Positions 42,656 through 54,341 of a DNA stretch of 64,000 nucleotides are shown piece by piece. The notes under the pieces were generated by a model that saw nothing but the letters and a program-made list of their open reading frames with translations, searched no databases and was not told the origin of the DNA. Origin of the DNA: Smallanthus sonchifolius (Eukaryota; Streptophyta; Magnoliopsida; Asterales; Asteraceae); assembly GCA_023525975.1 (NCBI GenBank), contig CM042030.1, positions 24,360,350-24,424,349 on the forward strand. Direction: 5' to 3'. Each line of letters begins with the position of its first letter. Positions within the stretch are counted from its first letter, which is position 1. The position numbers were made by a program, and so were the translations under genes.

Positions 42656-43879
42656 CGACTCATAATTTTTTTATCAGAATTATAATTTTTATATTTTAAT
42701 CAGTAAATGTTTCAGATCTTATAAATATATGTGTTCTGTATTTAAAAATGGATTAAAAGTTTAATCTTGGCATAAATATAATTTATTGAAAAGTTTATAA
42801 AAATTAAATTTATATTTATTTAAAATGAGGTTTTAAATAATTAAGTTACAAAATTTATGAATAATGATTAGTTATTTAATTTACATTTTAAATCAAAATC
42901 ATTTATTTATTTATACTTAATTACAATTAATATTATTTCATAAACTATAATTATATATTTATTTATTCAATTCAAACCTAATCAAATTATTTCAAACATA
43001 TTTTACTTCAAACTCTATATATTTTATACAAATCAATAGTTTTATACACAAATTCAAACGTCCATTTTTAAACTTAAACTTTGTACATCTATTTGATACT
43101 ATACACATTACTCGATAGGTTAAATTGTGCATTCCAAGGATCATATTTGCTATCTATATTTCCTTGTTAGCTTCATCTTCATATCAAGTGAGTATTCACA
43201 ACCCCTTTTACTCTTTTACACTTTTGGGGTGGAACATGAACTTTATACACATTACACATTTCACAACTACATTTATACAAACAACACAAGTGCAATATCC
43301 TACATACATACATGTGTGCAAAATTTGAGCTTTGTGCCCGAGTGCTAGTTGTGCTAGTCTTTGTGAAAACTATGTGCAGTCATTAACTATACAAGCCGAC
43401 GGTTTTCAATGATAGATCTATTGAGTCTGACAAACCCACCCAAGTGGAGGTGATTGATACCGACAACACAATTTGCATACTAGTTACTAAGGTTTGATTG
43501 TACTTGATTACACAATAGCAGCTCTCCATAAATGCCTTATTTTTCATGTCTTGTAAAGGATTTGTTTTCAACTATATGCTATCTATATACAACTGTGTTA
43601 TACTCACCAACTTTTTAGTTGACTTTATTTTATTCATGTTTCAGGCCCTAATATATGAGAATGATTCAAGACGTGCTCAACATACGATTTGGACTTAGTA
43701 ATATTAAATCAAGAAGTTTATGAATTGTTTATTGTTCTTTGTTTGGATTTTGGTTTGTACTTGGATTATGTGAAATGGAAATTTGGCTTTAATATATTTC
43801 AATTTAGTCAACCTTGTGCTATGAACAGTCTTACATGTCCCGCCCCAATGATTCCGCCATCGGTCGGGGTGTGACAGAT

Positions 43880-43892
43880 TGGTATCAGAGCC
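43880..43892 (+). other. Primer-binding site of element C
   Basis: TGGTATCAGAGCC, three bases after the LTR. Confidence 0.93.
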
Positions 43893-44301
43893 TTGGTTAT
43901 AGAGATTTAGGTTATTAGACATCTTGACCTAGACTATAACTTTAGGACACCCATTTATGCTTTATTTCATGATTTTGTGCTATGTGTTACATGCTATGTG
44001 CTACATGCTTACCATGATAAATTATTATTATATTTGATGCCTTACTTGAGGAAATTCATGACTTATTAGGATCTTCTTAAATAATACCTTTCCTATATCC
44101 TAAAATCCCATGATATTTCTACCTTCTCTTCTATCTTTATTCTTTCTAAGCATGTGGAAAATTCTTTAAGCAAAAAAAAAAAAAAAAAAAAAAAAATCTT
44201 TAAAAATTTATATTTCTTCGTTAAGGTTTTTAAACTTGTTAAATTATTTGAGGACACGTGCAATCTGGAAGGGTGACACCTGTATTTTGGGTTTTCTGTC
44301 T

Positions 44302-44354
44302 AGGAGAGCATTTCGCATAAATCCCAATCAACCGAGGGACCCGTATGCTTTCCT
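44302..44354 (+). other. Conserved leader hairpin of element C
   Basis: AGGAGAGCAT (44302-44311) with ATGCTTTCCT (44345-44354). It contains a G-U pair where B has A-U. A 26-base A run lies about 105 bp upstream (near 44172-44197). Confidence 0.5.
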
Positions 44355-44581
44355 GGGAATTCCCGAGATGAGTGTTTACCTATAGGCTAAAGCATGTCTC
44401 CTTGAAAATTATATAAGTTTAAATTAACCTTAATGTGCCTTAGTATTCAAGTGATTTTACCACTTTTGAGTACAATCCAAACTATGAATATCTATCTTTT
44501 ATTTGGTTTTCTCATTCTATTAAATCCTAGCAATTCTCATAAGTTCTTACAATCTTTTCTTGTTTTGTGAAAATCTGTAGA

Positions 44582-45898
44582 ATGCCTCCTCGTCGTGCTC
44601 CCGTCGCCAACGCCAACTCCAACTCCGACATTGCTGCTATTCTTACCCAATTGGTGACACAACTTACCCAAGCCAATGGTGCCACAAATGGCAATGGTGG
44701 AAATGGAAGCAATAGTGGTAATAATGGTGGTAATGGTGGAAATGGTGGAAACAATCCATCTCAATGCACCTTCAAGCACTTCAATTCTTGCAATCCCCTA
44801 AAGTTTTATGGAACCGAAGGAGCTACTGGACTCCTTCAATGGTTTGAAAGTATTGAGAATACCTTTCTCAATAGTGACTGTCCCGACAACCTCCGTGTTC
44901 GTCATGCTACTAGTGTCCTTCAAAAGCGGGCACTTACATGGTGGAATGGGGAGAAAAGGAATAGGGGTATTGATGTAGCTATGGCTTTACCTTGGGATGA
45001 GGTCAAAAGGCTTATGACCGAGGAATTCTGTCCTCGAAATGAAGTGAAGAAGTTAGAGGGCGAATTTTGGGATCTTGCCCAAGATAGTGGGGAAAACTTA
45101 GCATATACAACTCGGTTCCATGAGTTGAGTCTTCTCGTGCCCCACATGGTCACTCCGTTATCTCGTTGTATCGAAAAGTACATTGGTGGGCTACCAAGAC
45201 AAATCCAAGATACTGTCTTAGGTAGAAATCCTGCTACTTTGGAAGATGCCATCCGCCTGTCTGCTACCTTAACTGATAATCATGTTAAAGCTGGAACTCT
45301 TACCAAAAAGGGTTCTAAGAAGCTTACTGAAACCGTAACCCCTCCTACCCACAACAAAGAAGCCACAACTGAACCCTCTCGCAATAACAAAAAGAGGAAA
45401 GTTAGAAACTTTGCTGTGGTTACTCCTGCTGTTCCCGTCAACCAAGCTGCACCCGTAGTTCAAGCACCGGCTAAAAAGCCATATGTTGGGATTTATCCTC
45501 TTTGTGCCACCTGCAATTTTCATCATCCTCAAAATATCCCATGTCGCCTTTGCACTCATTGTGGGATATATGGTCACACTATCAATATTTGTAGGGCTAA
45601 AGCTTTTGAGGGTCAAGTCAATCCACCGAACCAACCCAACCCGCGAGTGGCTAATCAAGGTGCTCCCGCCATTGCTAATAGGCGTGCTTGCTATGAGTGT
45701 GGTGACCCGAACCATTTTCGTAATCTATGTCCAAGACTTGCAAATGCTAGACAAGGTGGAGCTCGTGGGCGTGCGTTCAACATAAACGCCAACGAAGCTC
45801 AAGCCAACAACGACGTGGTTAATGGTACGTTCCTTGTTAATAGTCAATATGCCTCCATTTTGTTCGATACCGGTGCCGATAAAAGTTTTTGTCACTAA
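44582..45898 (+). CDS. gag: Element C gag and start of protease
   Basis: Starts MPPRRAPVANANSNSD (44582), as in element B, not at the in-frame GTG 15 bases upstream. A Gly/Asn repeat region, gag core (HFNSCNPLKFYGTEGATG, ALTWWNGEKRNRG, EEFCPRNEVKKLEGEFWDLA) and basic linker precede two zinc knuckles, CTHCGIYGHTINIC and CYECGDPNHFRNLC. The protease active site ILFDTGADKSF is intact. One base is missing right after it (near 45888; B reads GTGTCACTT), so the frame ends at 45898 instead of continuing into pol. Confidence 0.93.
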   Translation: MPPRRAPVANANSNSDIAAILTQLVTQLTQANGATNGNGGNGSNSGNNGGNGGNGGNNPSQCTFKHFNSCNPLKFYGTEGATGLLQWFESIENTFLNSDCPDNLRVRHATSVLQKRALTWWNGEKRNRGIDVAMALPWDEVKRLMTEEFCPRNEVKKLEGEFWDLAQDSGENLAYTTRFHELSLLVPHMVTPLSRCIEKYIGGLPRQIQDTVLGRNPATLEDAIRLSATLTDNHVKAGTLTKKGSKKLTETVTPPTHNKEATTEPSRNNKKRKVRNFAVVTPAVPVNQAAPVVQAPAKKPYVGIYPLCATCNFHHPQNIPCRLCTHCGIYGHTINICRAKAFEGQVNPPNQPNPRVANQGAPAIANRRACYECGDPNHFRNLCPRLANARQGGARGRAFNINANEAQANNDVVNGTFLVNSQYASILFDTGADKSFCH

Positions 45899-48411
45899 AT
45901 TTTGAGCCTTTACTTGCAAAGACACGATCCCAATTAGAGAAAACCTTCACCGTTGAAATAGCAAATGGTGACTCCCTTACAATTGAGTCTATTATCTATG
46001 ATTGCTCTTTAGAACTTAATGATCATGCATTCCCAATCAACCTTGTTCCAATGCCACTAGGAAGCTTTGATATTATCATAGGTATGGATTGGCTATCAAA
46101 TCATCATGCCGAAGTCATTTGCTTTGAAAAGTGTATACGAATTCCGCTACCATCGGGAAAAACCTTATGGGTTTTTGGTGAAAAGCCTTGCAAGGGTCTT
46201 AAATTGATGTCTTGTACTACCGCTCAAATGTACTTACGAAAGAAGTACATCGCCTTCCTAGCTCATATTGTTCAAAAGGACGTCAAGGAGAAGAGTATTC
46301 AAGACATTCCTATCATTAGGGATTTTCCCGAAGTGTTTCCTAAAGATTTATCCGGTCTTCCTCCTATTCGTCAAGTAGAATTCCGTATTGATCTTATGCC
46401 CGGAGCTAACCCCGTTGCTAGAGCTCCTTATCGTCTTGCACCTTCCGAAATGCAAGAGCTCGCAAGTCAACTTCAAGAACTCTCCGACAAAGGTTTCATT
46501 CGCCCGAGTCATTCACCGTGGGGTGCACCCGTCTTATTTGTTAAGAAGAAGGATGGATCATTTCGCATGTGTATTGACTACCGTGAACTCAATAAGCTTA
46601 CTATCAAGAATCGTTATCCTTTGCCTAGAATCGATGATCTCTTTGATCAACTTCAAGGTTCTACTTGCTTCTCGAAGATTGATCTTCGATCCGGTTATCA
46701 TCAGCTCCGTGTTCAAGAAGATGACATTCCTAAGACTGCTTTTCGAACAAGGTATGGTCATTACGAGTTCATGGTTATGCCTTTCGGGTTAACCAATGGA
46801 CCCGCAGTTTTCATGGATCTCATGAACCGTGTGTGCAAACCGTACCTTGATAAATTCATGATCGTTTTCATTGACGATATCTTAATCTATTCCAAGACTA
46901 AAGCCGACCATGAAGAACACCTTAGATTGGTTTTGGACCTTTTAAAGAAAGAACAACTATATGCCAAGTTCTCCAAATGTGAATTTTGGTTAAAAGAAGT
47001 TCAATTTCTTGGTCACATCGTCAACGACAAGGGTATTCATGTTGATCCTGCTAAGATTGAAACGGCTAAGAATTGGAATGCCCCGAAGACTCCTACCGAA
47101 GTTCGTTCATTTCTTGGTCTTGCGGGTTATTATCGTCGTTTCATCTCAAACTTCTCAAAGATTGCGGTCCCTCTTACCGCTTTGACCCATAAGGGTAAAA
47201 CTTATGAGTGGGGACCGAAACAAGAAGAAGCTTTCCAAACTCTTAAGCATAAGTTGTGCAATGCTCCCATTTTGACTCTCCCCGATGGAAATGATGATTT
47301 AGTTGTCTATTGTGATGCGTCTAACCAAGGTCTTGGTTGTGTCCTCATGCAACGAGGAAAAGTAATCGCTTATGCATCAAGGCAACTCAAAATTCATGAA
47401 AAGAATTATACGACGCACGATCTCGAGTTGGGTGCGGTCGTATTCGCGTTAAAGATTTGGAGACATTACCTATATGGCACGAAATGTGTGGTATTCACCG
47501 ACCATAAAAGTCTTCAACATATCTTCAACCAAAAAGAGCTCAATATGAGGCAACGACGTTGGGTCGAACTCCTTAACGACTACGACTGCGAGATTTGTTA
47601 CCATCCCGGCAAAGCGAATGTTGTAGCCGATGCTTTGAGTCGAAAGGACCATGTTATGCTTCATTGTGCCCGTATTCAATCCGATATTCAAACCCGTATC
47701 TTGGAAGCTCAACACGTCTCGGTAACCGAGGGTAATATGTATGAAGAAATGTCGTGTGGTGTTGAACTTCTTCTTGAATCAAAACCAAATGGCTTACTAT
47801 ATTATTTGAACCGTATTTGGATTCCCGATCGCGATGATCTCCGTGCAATTCTCATGAACGAGGCTCATAAGACTCGTTACTCTATTCATCCTGGTGCGGA
47901 TAAAATGTACCAAGATCTTCGCCAACTTTATTGGTGGCCCGGTATGAAGAAAGACATTGCTCTTTATGTGGCCAAATGCTTAACTTGCTCCAAAGTCAAA
48001 GCCGAACATCAACGTCCTTCTGGTTTACTCGAACAACCAGAAATTCCCGTGTGGAAATGGGAGAATTTAGCTATGGATTTCATTACCAAGCTCCCTCGCA
48101 CCTCGAGTGGTTATGATAGTATTTGGGTGATCATTGATCGACTCACCAAATCTGCCCACTTCTTGCCTATTCGTGAAGACTTCAAAGTGGAGAAATTAGC
48201 CCGAATTTACATTAATGAAATCGTGAGCCGTCATGGTGTTCCCTTGAACATAATATCCGATAGAGACACTCAGTTCACTTCTCGATTTTGGCAATCTCTC
48301 CAAAAGGCTATTGGTACTCGATTGGATTTGAGCACGGCTTACCATCCGCAAACTGATGGTCAAACCGAGCGAACATCCAAACTCTTGAAGACATGCTTAG
48401 AGCTTGTGTAA
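45889..48411 (+). CDS. pol: Element C protease end, RT, RNase H, integrase
   Basis: 840 open residues continuing the polyprotein in the next frame. Protease end FDIIIGMDWLSNHHAE; RT with FVKKKDGSFRMCIDYRELN, RSGYHQLRVQEDDIPKTAF, catalytic IVFIDDILIYSKTKA and FLGLAGYYRRFI; RNase H with VYCDASNQGLGCVLMQ, DLELGAVVFALKIWRHY and HPGKANVVADALSRKD; integrase with YSIHPGADKMYQDL, KCLTCSKVKAEHQRP, MDFITKLPRTSSG, IISDRDTQFTSRFW and TDGQTERT. All catalytic residues are present. A one-base deletion just after the catalytic Glu (ACATCC, where B has ACAATCC, near 48375) ends the frame at 48411. Confidence 0.96.
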   Translation: MSLNFEPLLAKTRSQLEKTFTVEIANGDSLTIESIIYDCSLELNDHAFPINLVPMPLGSFDIIIGMDWLSNHHAEVICFEKCIRIPLPSGKTLWVFGEKPCKGLKLMSCTTAQMYLRKKYIAFLAHIVQKDVKEKSIQDIPIIRDFPEVFPKDLSGLPPIRQVEFRIDLMPGANPVARAPYRLAPSEMQELASQLQELSDKGFIRPSHSPWGAPVLFVKKKDGSFRMCIDYRELNKLTIKNRYPLPRIDDLFDQLQGSTCFSKIDLRSGYHQLRVQEDDIPKTAFRTRYGHYEFMVMPFGLTNGPAVFMDLMNRVCKPYLDKFMIVFIDDILIYSKTKADHEEHLRLVLDLLKKEQLYAKFSKCEFWLKEVQFLGHIVNDKGIHVDPAKIETAKNWNAPKTPTEVRSFLGLAGYYRRFISNFSKIAVPLTALTHKGKTYEWGPKQEEAFQTLKHKLCNAPILTLPDGNDDLVVYCDASNQGLGCVLMQRGKVIAYASRQLKIHEKNYTTHDLELGAVVFALKIWRHYLYGTKCVVFTDHKSLQHIFNQKELNMRQRRWVELLNDYDCEICYHPGKANVVADALSRKDHVMLHCARIQSDIQTRILEAQHVSVTEGNMYEEMSCGVELLLESKPNGLLYYLNRIWIPDRDDLRAILMNEAHKTRYSIHPGADKMYQDLRQLYWWPGMKKDIALYVAKCLTCSKVKAEHQRPSGLLEQPEIPVWKWENLAMDFITKLPRTSSGYDSIWVIIDRLTKSAHFLPIREDFKVEKLARIYINEIVSRHGVPLNIISDRDTQFTSRFWQSLQKAIGTRLDLSTAYHPQTDGQTERTSKLLKTCLELV

Positions 48412-49133
48412 TCGATTTTGGTGGCAATTGGGATTCACATTTATCCCTTATTGAGTTTTCTTACAACAATAGCTACCACACAAGTATCAACATGGCTCCA
48501 TTCAAAGCTCTCTATGGTCGCAAGTGTCGTTCTCCGATCTGTTGGAACGAGATTGGTGAAGCACAAATCACCGGTCCTGAGTTAATTCAAGAAACTTCCG
48601 ACAAGATTATTCAAATCCGTGACAATATTCGAGTAGCGAGGAGTCGGCAAAAGAGTTATGCCGACAAACGTCGAAAACCCTTGGAATTCCAAGTCGGTGA
48701 TCTTGTTCTTCTTAAGGTATCTCCATGGAATGGTGTGATCCGTTTTGGAAAGAAAGGCAAGTTAGCACCTCGTTATGTTGGTCCATTCAAGATCCTTGAA
48801 AGGATTGGGAAAGTGACTTACAAGCTCGAGTTACCTCCATCTCTTGGCAATGTGCATCCTACATTTCATATATCTAATCTAAAGAAGTGTCTCGCCGATG
48901 AAAATCTCCATATACCGCTCGACGACGTGCGCATTGATGAAACGATGCACTTCGTTGAGAAACCGGTAGAAATTATGGATCGTGAAGTCAAGCAGCTCAA
49001 GCGAAGTCGTATTCCTATCGTTAAAGTTCGTTGGGAATCTAAGCGTGGTCCTGAGTTCACTTGGGAACGAGAAGACCAAATGAAGCTCAAGTACCCTCAT
49101 CTTTTTACTAATAATGTGGTTTCCTCTAGCTAA
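48376..49133 (+). CDS. pol: Element C integrase C-terminus with chromodomain-like tail
   Basis: Continues integrase in a new frame: IQTLEDML region, DFGGNWDSHLSLIEFSYNN, FKALYGRKCRSPICWNE, QVGDLVLLKVSPWNG, HPTFHISNLKKCL, then VKVRWESKRGPEFTWERED and KYPHLF. The tail matches Tekay-type chromodomains. The open frame starts formally at 48393. Stop TAA 49131-49133, 34 bp before the 3' LTR. Confidence 0.93.
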
Positions 49134-49157
49134 ATTTCGGGACGAAATTCTCTCAAC

Positions 49158-49167
49158 ATGGGGAGAC
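49158..49167 (+). other. Polypurine tract of element C
   Basis: ATGGGGAGAC directly before the LTR. Confidence 0.85.
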
Positions 49168-51621
49168 TGTAACATTTCTGATTTTAGTATTCCTATTTCA
49201 ATTCAATGTAATGCAATTTCAAGTTCTATACTCGTGCAATGTCTCATTATTTTCTCGCCGTAAATTTAATACAATAATTCTATACAAATTCGCAAGTATT
49301 ACTCGGTTATATACATTTAAACGCTATACAAGAAACTATTTTATACAAACTTATCAAATCTGAAAAGTCAAGGACTAAAGTTGAAAAATGTCAAGAAACC
49401 CAAATTAGACACGGTCGTGCTTCGTATAAGCACGGTCGCGCCAAGTGCTTTGGCACGGTCGCTCGACCTGCTTTGGAACGATCGCGCCTGGTGCTTAGGC
49501 ACGGTCGCGCCTATTTTTTGGCACGGTCGCGCCTGCGAAACAGCTGAATCGTAACTGCAACTTTAATCGCCCGATTGCTCGAATCCGTAACCGAATTACG
49601 TTATGCTTTCAAAAATAATACTGCCAATTATTCTCCTTTCATCCAATTAATCAAAATTCGTGAAACTCAAAGAAAATTTTCTCTCAAGCTTTCCAAGAAC
49701 TAGAATTCGTATTTCAAACCGAATCCTCTCAAATCCAGCAGTAAAGTCTCGATTCTCAGTCATCCCTGAAACTCCTGGACTATCTGCATTGACCGGAGTT
49801 GCAGCAAAGATCGCCGGAACCCAAGCCGTCGACGCCGGAGCTTCCTCTTGACCATCATCTATCGATTCACTTCTATTCAGGTTAATTGAATCCTCTAATT
49901 TATTCATTTCAATATCTGTATCAAAAGCCCTCTGTTAATTGGGGCTTCCATCATAAGAATCGTCCTGAACCAGAATTCGCATATTGATAAAAAAAGGATT
50001 TAATCGATTCCACTCTTAAACACGATTTCCATACAATTAATTTATATTATTAGACTCGTAATAACCCATTAATCAAAAGCCCTAACAATTCCATCATTAT
50101 AAATACAAGAATTTGTCAATTCGTGTCTGATTTGGAAAAGACACGGTCGCGCTAATCATCTAGCGCGCCCGTGCCTCATTTAGCGCGGTCGTGCTGATTA
50201 GCAGCGCGGTCGTGTCCTCCTGTCCAGACTTTGTCATGCCCTCTGGGCTAGTCTCTGTTGTGTCTAAAGATCATAGACACGATCGTGCCTGGTCAAGGCA
50301 CGGTCGTGCCTGTTGTCTTGTCTAGATTGTGCTCCTGTTGATCAACCCGGTCGCGCCCCGTCTAGCGCGGTCGCGCCCGTGGCTTGAGCACGGTCGTGCT
50401 AGACTCATAATTTTTTTATCAGAATTATAATTTTTATATTTTAATCAGTAAATGTTTCAGATCTTATAAATATATGTGTTCTGTATTTAAAAATGGATTA
50501 AAAGTTTAATCTTGGCATAAATATAATTTATTGAAAAGTTTATAAAAATTAAATTTATATTTATTTAAAATGAGGTTTTAAATAATTAAGTTACAAAATT
50601 TATAAATAATGATTAGTTATTTAATTTACATTTTAAATCAAAATCATTTATTTATTTATACTTAATTACAATTAATATTATTTCATAAACTATAATTATA
50701 TATTTATTTATTCAATTCAAACCTAATCAAATTATTTCAAACATATTTTACTTCAAACTCTATATATTTTATACAAATCAATAGTTTTATACACAAATTC
50801 AAACGTCCATTTTTAAACTTAAACTTTGTATATGTATTTGATACTATACACATTACTCGATAGGTTAAATTGTGCATTCCAAGGATTATATTTGCTATCT
50901 ATATTTCCTTGTTAGCTTCATCTTCATATCAAGTGAGTATTCACAACCCCTTTTACTCTTTTACACTTTTGGGGTGGAACATGAACTTTATACACATTAC
51001 ACATTTCACAACTACATTTATACAAACAACACAAGTGCAATATCCTACATACATACATGTGTGCAAAATTTGAGCTTTGTGCCCGAGTGCTAGTTGTGCT
51101 AGTCTTTGTGAAAACTATGTGCAATCATTAACTATACAAGCCGACGGTTTTCAATGATAGATCTATTGAGTCTGAAAAACCCACCCAAGTGGAGGTGATT
51201 GATACCGACAACACAATTTGCATACTAGTTACTAAGGTTTGATTGTACTTGATTACACAATAGCAGCTCCCCATAAATGCCTTATTTTTCATGTCTTGTA
51301 AATGATTTGTTTTCAACTATATGCTATCTATATACAACTGTGTTATACTCACCAACTTTTTAGTTGACTTTATTTTATTCATGTTTCAGGCCCTAATATA
51401 TGAGAATGATTCAAGACGTGCTCAACATAGGATTTGGACTTAGTAATATTAAATTAAGAAGTTTATGAATTGTTTATTGTTCTTTGTTTGGATTTTGGTT
51501 TGTACTTGGATTATGTGAAATGGAAATTTGGCTTTAATATATTTCAATTTAGTCAACCTTGTGCTATGAACAGTCTTACATGTCCCGCCTCGATGATTCC
51601 GCCATCGGTTGGGGTGTGACA
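49168..51621 (+). repeat. 3' LTR of element C
   Basis: 2454 bp, about 99% identical to the 5' LTR by eye. Arrays at 49410-49534 and 50142-50400, TATA box 50098-50106. Confidence 0.95.
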
Positions 51622-51626
51622 ATGCT

Positions 51627-52985
51627 AGAGGCCAAAGTGTCAAAACTAAGGCAACAAATCTCTATGCATGAAGCCCATCAATGCCCTCCAGTGACTACTC
51701 CATCCCTTGTCTCAATGGGCACTCAAACTGACCAGACTCTGTGCATTGATGCAACCAAAAAGGGGAAGATAGTTGCCGTGGAAGACGATGCTGACAGCCT
51801 CGACGAATGGATACAAGAGCAGACAACCTTTCAAAGTTCTCTATTCAGACCTGCTTTTGTTCAAGTTCATGACTTGCCAGACTCAGTGAAGAAGAAGATA
51901 TTGCTGAGGATTGGAAGTTAGTTGTCCGAGCTGTTGATGAGGTGTTAAAGAATGAAAGTCAAAGTGAAGACACACCTTCATCATTCAGCATACTTCCCAC
52001 TGCTGCAGCCATATCAAGACAGACCATTGCCCCTCAATTCACACTGTCTTCAAATACGCTAGAATTTGACTCCATACTAGCTTGGAGGTATGATGGTTCA
52101 ACTGAGAGATTCTGGATAGGAAAGAAGTTTAGTGGGGTAGAAGAGCTGAACTGGAATGCACTAAATCCACTCCAAGTGCTTGAACTGTACCTATCAAGCT
52201 GCACCAACAACTCTACAGATCTCTCAACAGAACTTGCAATCGATAGGTTCTACGTCTTGATGGAGGATAATCTTCCCTGGTTTGAAAGGCTCTTAAAAGA
52301 AGCAAACAGGGTGGCCTATCCTAAACACCATGCATAATCTTCAACAACACCAGAACAAAGATTGGCTCCAAGACTTGCCTTGATCAGGAGCAGTGCTTTA
52401 ACAGAAGAATAAGTTCTATGTTGGAGAAGATTTCTCTACAACATAGTGGTTAGAGACTTGGAATTGCTAGGATGGTTAAGCAATGGGTCTTCTGACTTCA
52501 CATTCTTCCTAAGTAATGGATCATCTCTCTCAATCAACATCAATGAAATTCTACTTTTAAATTCAGACTTCCTGCACAAGGTCACACATATGCAGTGTAA
52601 ATTCCTTAGAGAGTCAAGCAATGATAAAAACCATCAAAGCTAAGCTTGAAAAGGAAGGACGACTTGCAATGGATGACTCCAACTCTGACTCGGATCTATC
52701 CTTTCTTTCCTCTACAACTGTCAGATTAAACACAACAGAAGAAGAGAAAAGGAAAAGATGGAGAAAGAATGGAAAGCAGTGACAGGTCTTGAATGGGAAG
52801 AAGATGAAGAATGTGTCCTTCCCGTGTCCATTCCACAAAATGCCAATGAAGCTGAAGTTGAGATCCCAATAGCATATCTTACATCTGTTGTTGTGGTCCA
52901 TGAAGCTGAAGCAGAGGCATCCAGCAAAGACAAGGGGAAGAGACCTATGACAGAAGAAGATGAAGAAAGGTTATTGAAAGAGTAG
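51627..52985 (+). pseudogene. Copia D extra ORF, piece after element C
   Basis: Resumes in frame after the ATGCT duplication (EAKVSKLRQQISMHEAHQ), continuing the coiled coil, with SLVSMGTQTDQ and an acidic stretch. A frame change near 51880 leads to the segment 51942-52337 (LAWRYDGSTERFWIGKKFSG, LNPLQVLELYLSSC, VLMEDNLPWFERLLKEA). In-frame stops lie at 52337, about 52410 and 52641. The stretch 52446-52985 (WLSNGSSDFTFFLSNGSSL; ECVLPVSIPQNANEAEVEIP) is in the same frame. I recognise no known fold. Confidence 0.65.
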
Positions 52986-53022
52986 AAGGATAAAGAGGAA
53001 AGAAGAAGAAGAAGAAGAGGAG

Positions 53023-54308
53023 ATGGCTGAATTAAGAAAAGCACAAGAAAGGAAAACTGCCATACTCCTTAGAGAACAACAGATCCTCCTCTATGCTAAG
53101 CAGCTAGATGATCTGAAAGTCAAGATTCATGCAGCTTCTCAAATTCAAGAAGATGAAGCTCTAGCTCTTCAACTGCAGGAACAATTCAATAAAGAAGAAG
53201 AAGAAAGAGAGAAGAAGAAAAAGGGAGAGGCTAAGTTCAGAATAACTGATTATGAACTAGCCAAAGAAATGAGAGAGGAATGGATAGAGGCTCTGATTTC
53301 TCAAAGTGAGGATGCAGACTACCTTGAGAAACTATCAAATAAAGAAATCTACAGAGCCTTCATGGGTCAGCAAGGTCAATTGGCAACTAAGAAAAGGGCT
53401 GAAGAAGAAGGAAAAGCCAAACAGAAATCCAAGAAGACCATTGCCTTTAACAGAAGAACCCATGAAGAAAGGAAGGTCATGATTGACTTCATAAAGGCTA
53501 GAGGAGAGAGTGGAAAAAGGTTGTGTCCCATGAGTTTCATTAACCTGCAAGCCCTTTACTTTAAAGTCAAGAAGGAAGAGGAAGAAAGACTTGGGAAGAA
53601 AGGCTCAAAGAAGAGAGTGATTAATCAAGAAGATGAAAGGAAACAAAAGAAACCCAAGCCTTCTCCCTCACCCACGACTTCCTCTATTCAACAACCTTCC
53701 ACTCTCAATCATAGACCTCTCTCCTCTCCACCCACAAAGTCCAAATCCTTCCACCCAGCTCCTCCTCATCAGCAGCCTTCCAAGAAGAAAACCAAACCTA
53801 CCATCACACTAGAAGACTCAAGAGAAATAATTTTCTGGTTTTATAACAGTCAAGATAAATGGTTTGAGGTTTTCATGGGAAAGGAAGAACTGAAAATATC
53901 AGTCTATAAATCTGTTGATGAGGTACTGCAACTCCCAGACTCAGATCTAAGAAAAATTATGGAGTTGGGTGAAGCCCATAAGCTAGAGAATGAAGGTGGG
54001 AGACATCTTTTGCTAGTGATCAAACATCACTTCAACCCTAGTAAAGATGTAATCATTGATGCCAAACCTCTTCAACCCATTCTCCATTCACCAGTTGGTC
54101 CTTCAAGGCTGATACCAACGAGTTTATCCTGATTGATGTTAAAGGACAAAAAATGATATGTTCAAGCAAGGTCATCTTCAAAATGCCAAGCAAAGACATA
54201 AAGACTCTATCTAAGCTTCCTCTAAACAATCCCAGCTAGGACCCAAGAGGCTATGAGGTAGAAAGGATAGTCTGCAACATGGAAAAGCTTCAGCAGCAAA
54301 AGCAATAA
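53023..54308 (+). pseudogene. Copia D extra ORF, C-terminal part
   Basis: After a frame change at an (AGA)n tract near 53000, 369 open residues run to 54132. First a long charged helix (QERKTAILLREQQILLYAKQ, EALALQLQEQFNKEEEEREK), then a Lys-rich basic and Pro/Ser-rich linker, then the domain IIFWFYNSQDKWFEVFMGKE and VDEVLQLPDSDLRKIMELGE, shared with Copia H. A last frame change reads NEFILIDVKGQKMICSS to the stop at 54306-54308, 23 bp before the polypurine tract. Without interruptions the whole ORF would exceed 1300 residues, far longer than a typical retroelement accessory ORF. Confidence 0.7.
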
Positions 54309-54330
54309 GAGAGTTTTGGTAGCATCAGTC

Positions 54331-54341
54331 TAGGGGGAGTT
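54331..54341 (+). other. Polypurine tract of Copia D
   Basis: TAGGGGGAGTT immediately before TGTAGAAAT. Confidence 0.85.

Larger units (their letters stand above)
41402..43876 (+). repeat. 5' LTR of element C
   Basis: 2475 bp, TGTAACATTTCTG to GGGGTGTGACA. Confidence 0.95.
41402..51621 (+). mobile_element. Gypsy element C, full length and nearly intact, inserted in Copia D
   Basis: 5' LTR 41402-43876, primer site, gag, protease, RT, RNase H, integrase with chromodomain-like tail, polypurine tract, 3' LTR 49168-51621. It is flanked by ATGCT (41397-41401 and 51622-51626). By hand the LTRs differ at about 30 positions in 2.45 kb plus one 21-bp deletion. Only two one-base deletions break the polyprotein. 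Same family as element B. Confidence 0.96.

Noticed and set aside
43877..44581. Possible tRNA gene at the TGGTATCAGAGCC sites
   Set aside because: Only the 13-18 bases complementary to the tRNA 3' end are present; they are primer-binding sites, with no cloverleaf.
52721..53044. Minus-strand Ser/Leu-rich open frame
   Set aside because: Antisense shadow of the Glu/Lys-rich extra ORF of Copia D.
30925..54308. Extra ORF as a retroviral envelope gene
   Set aside because: No signal peptide, furin-like site or transmembrane helix could be seen in any piece; position alone does not support an envelope function.
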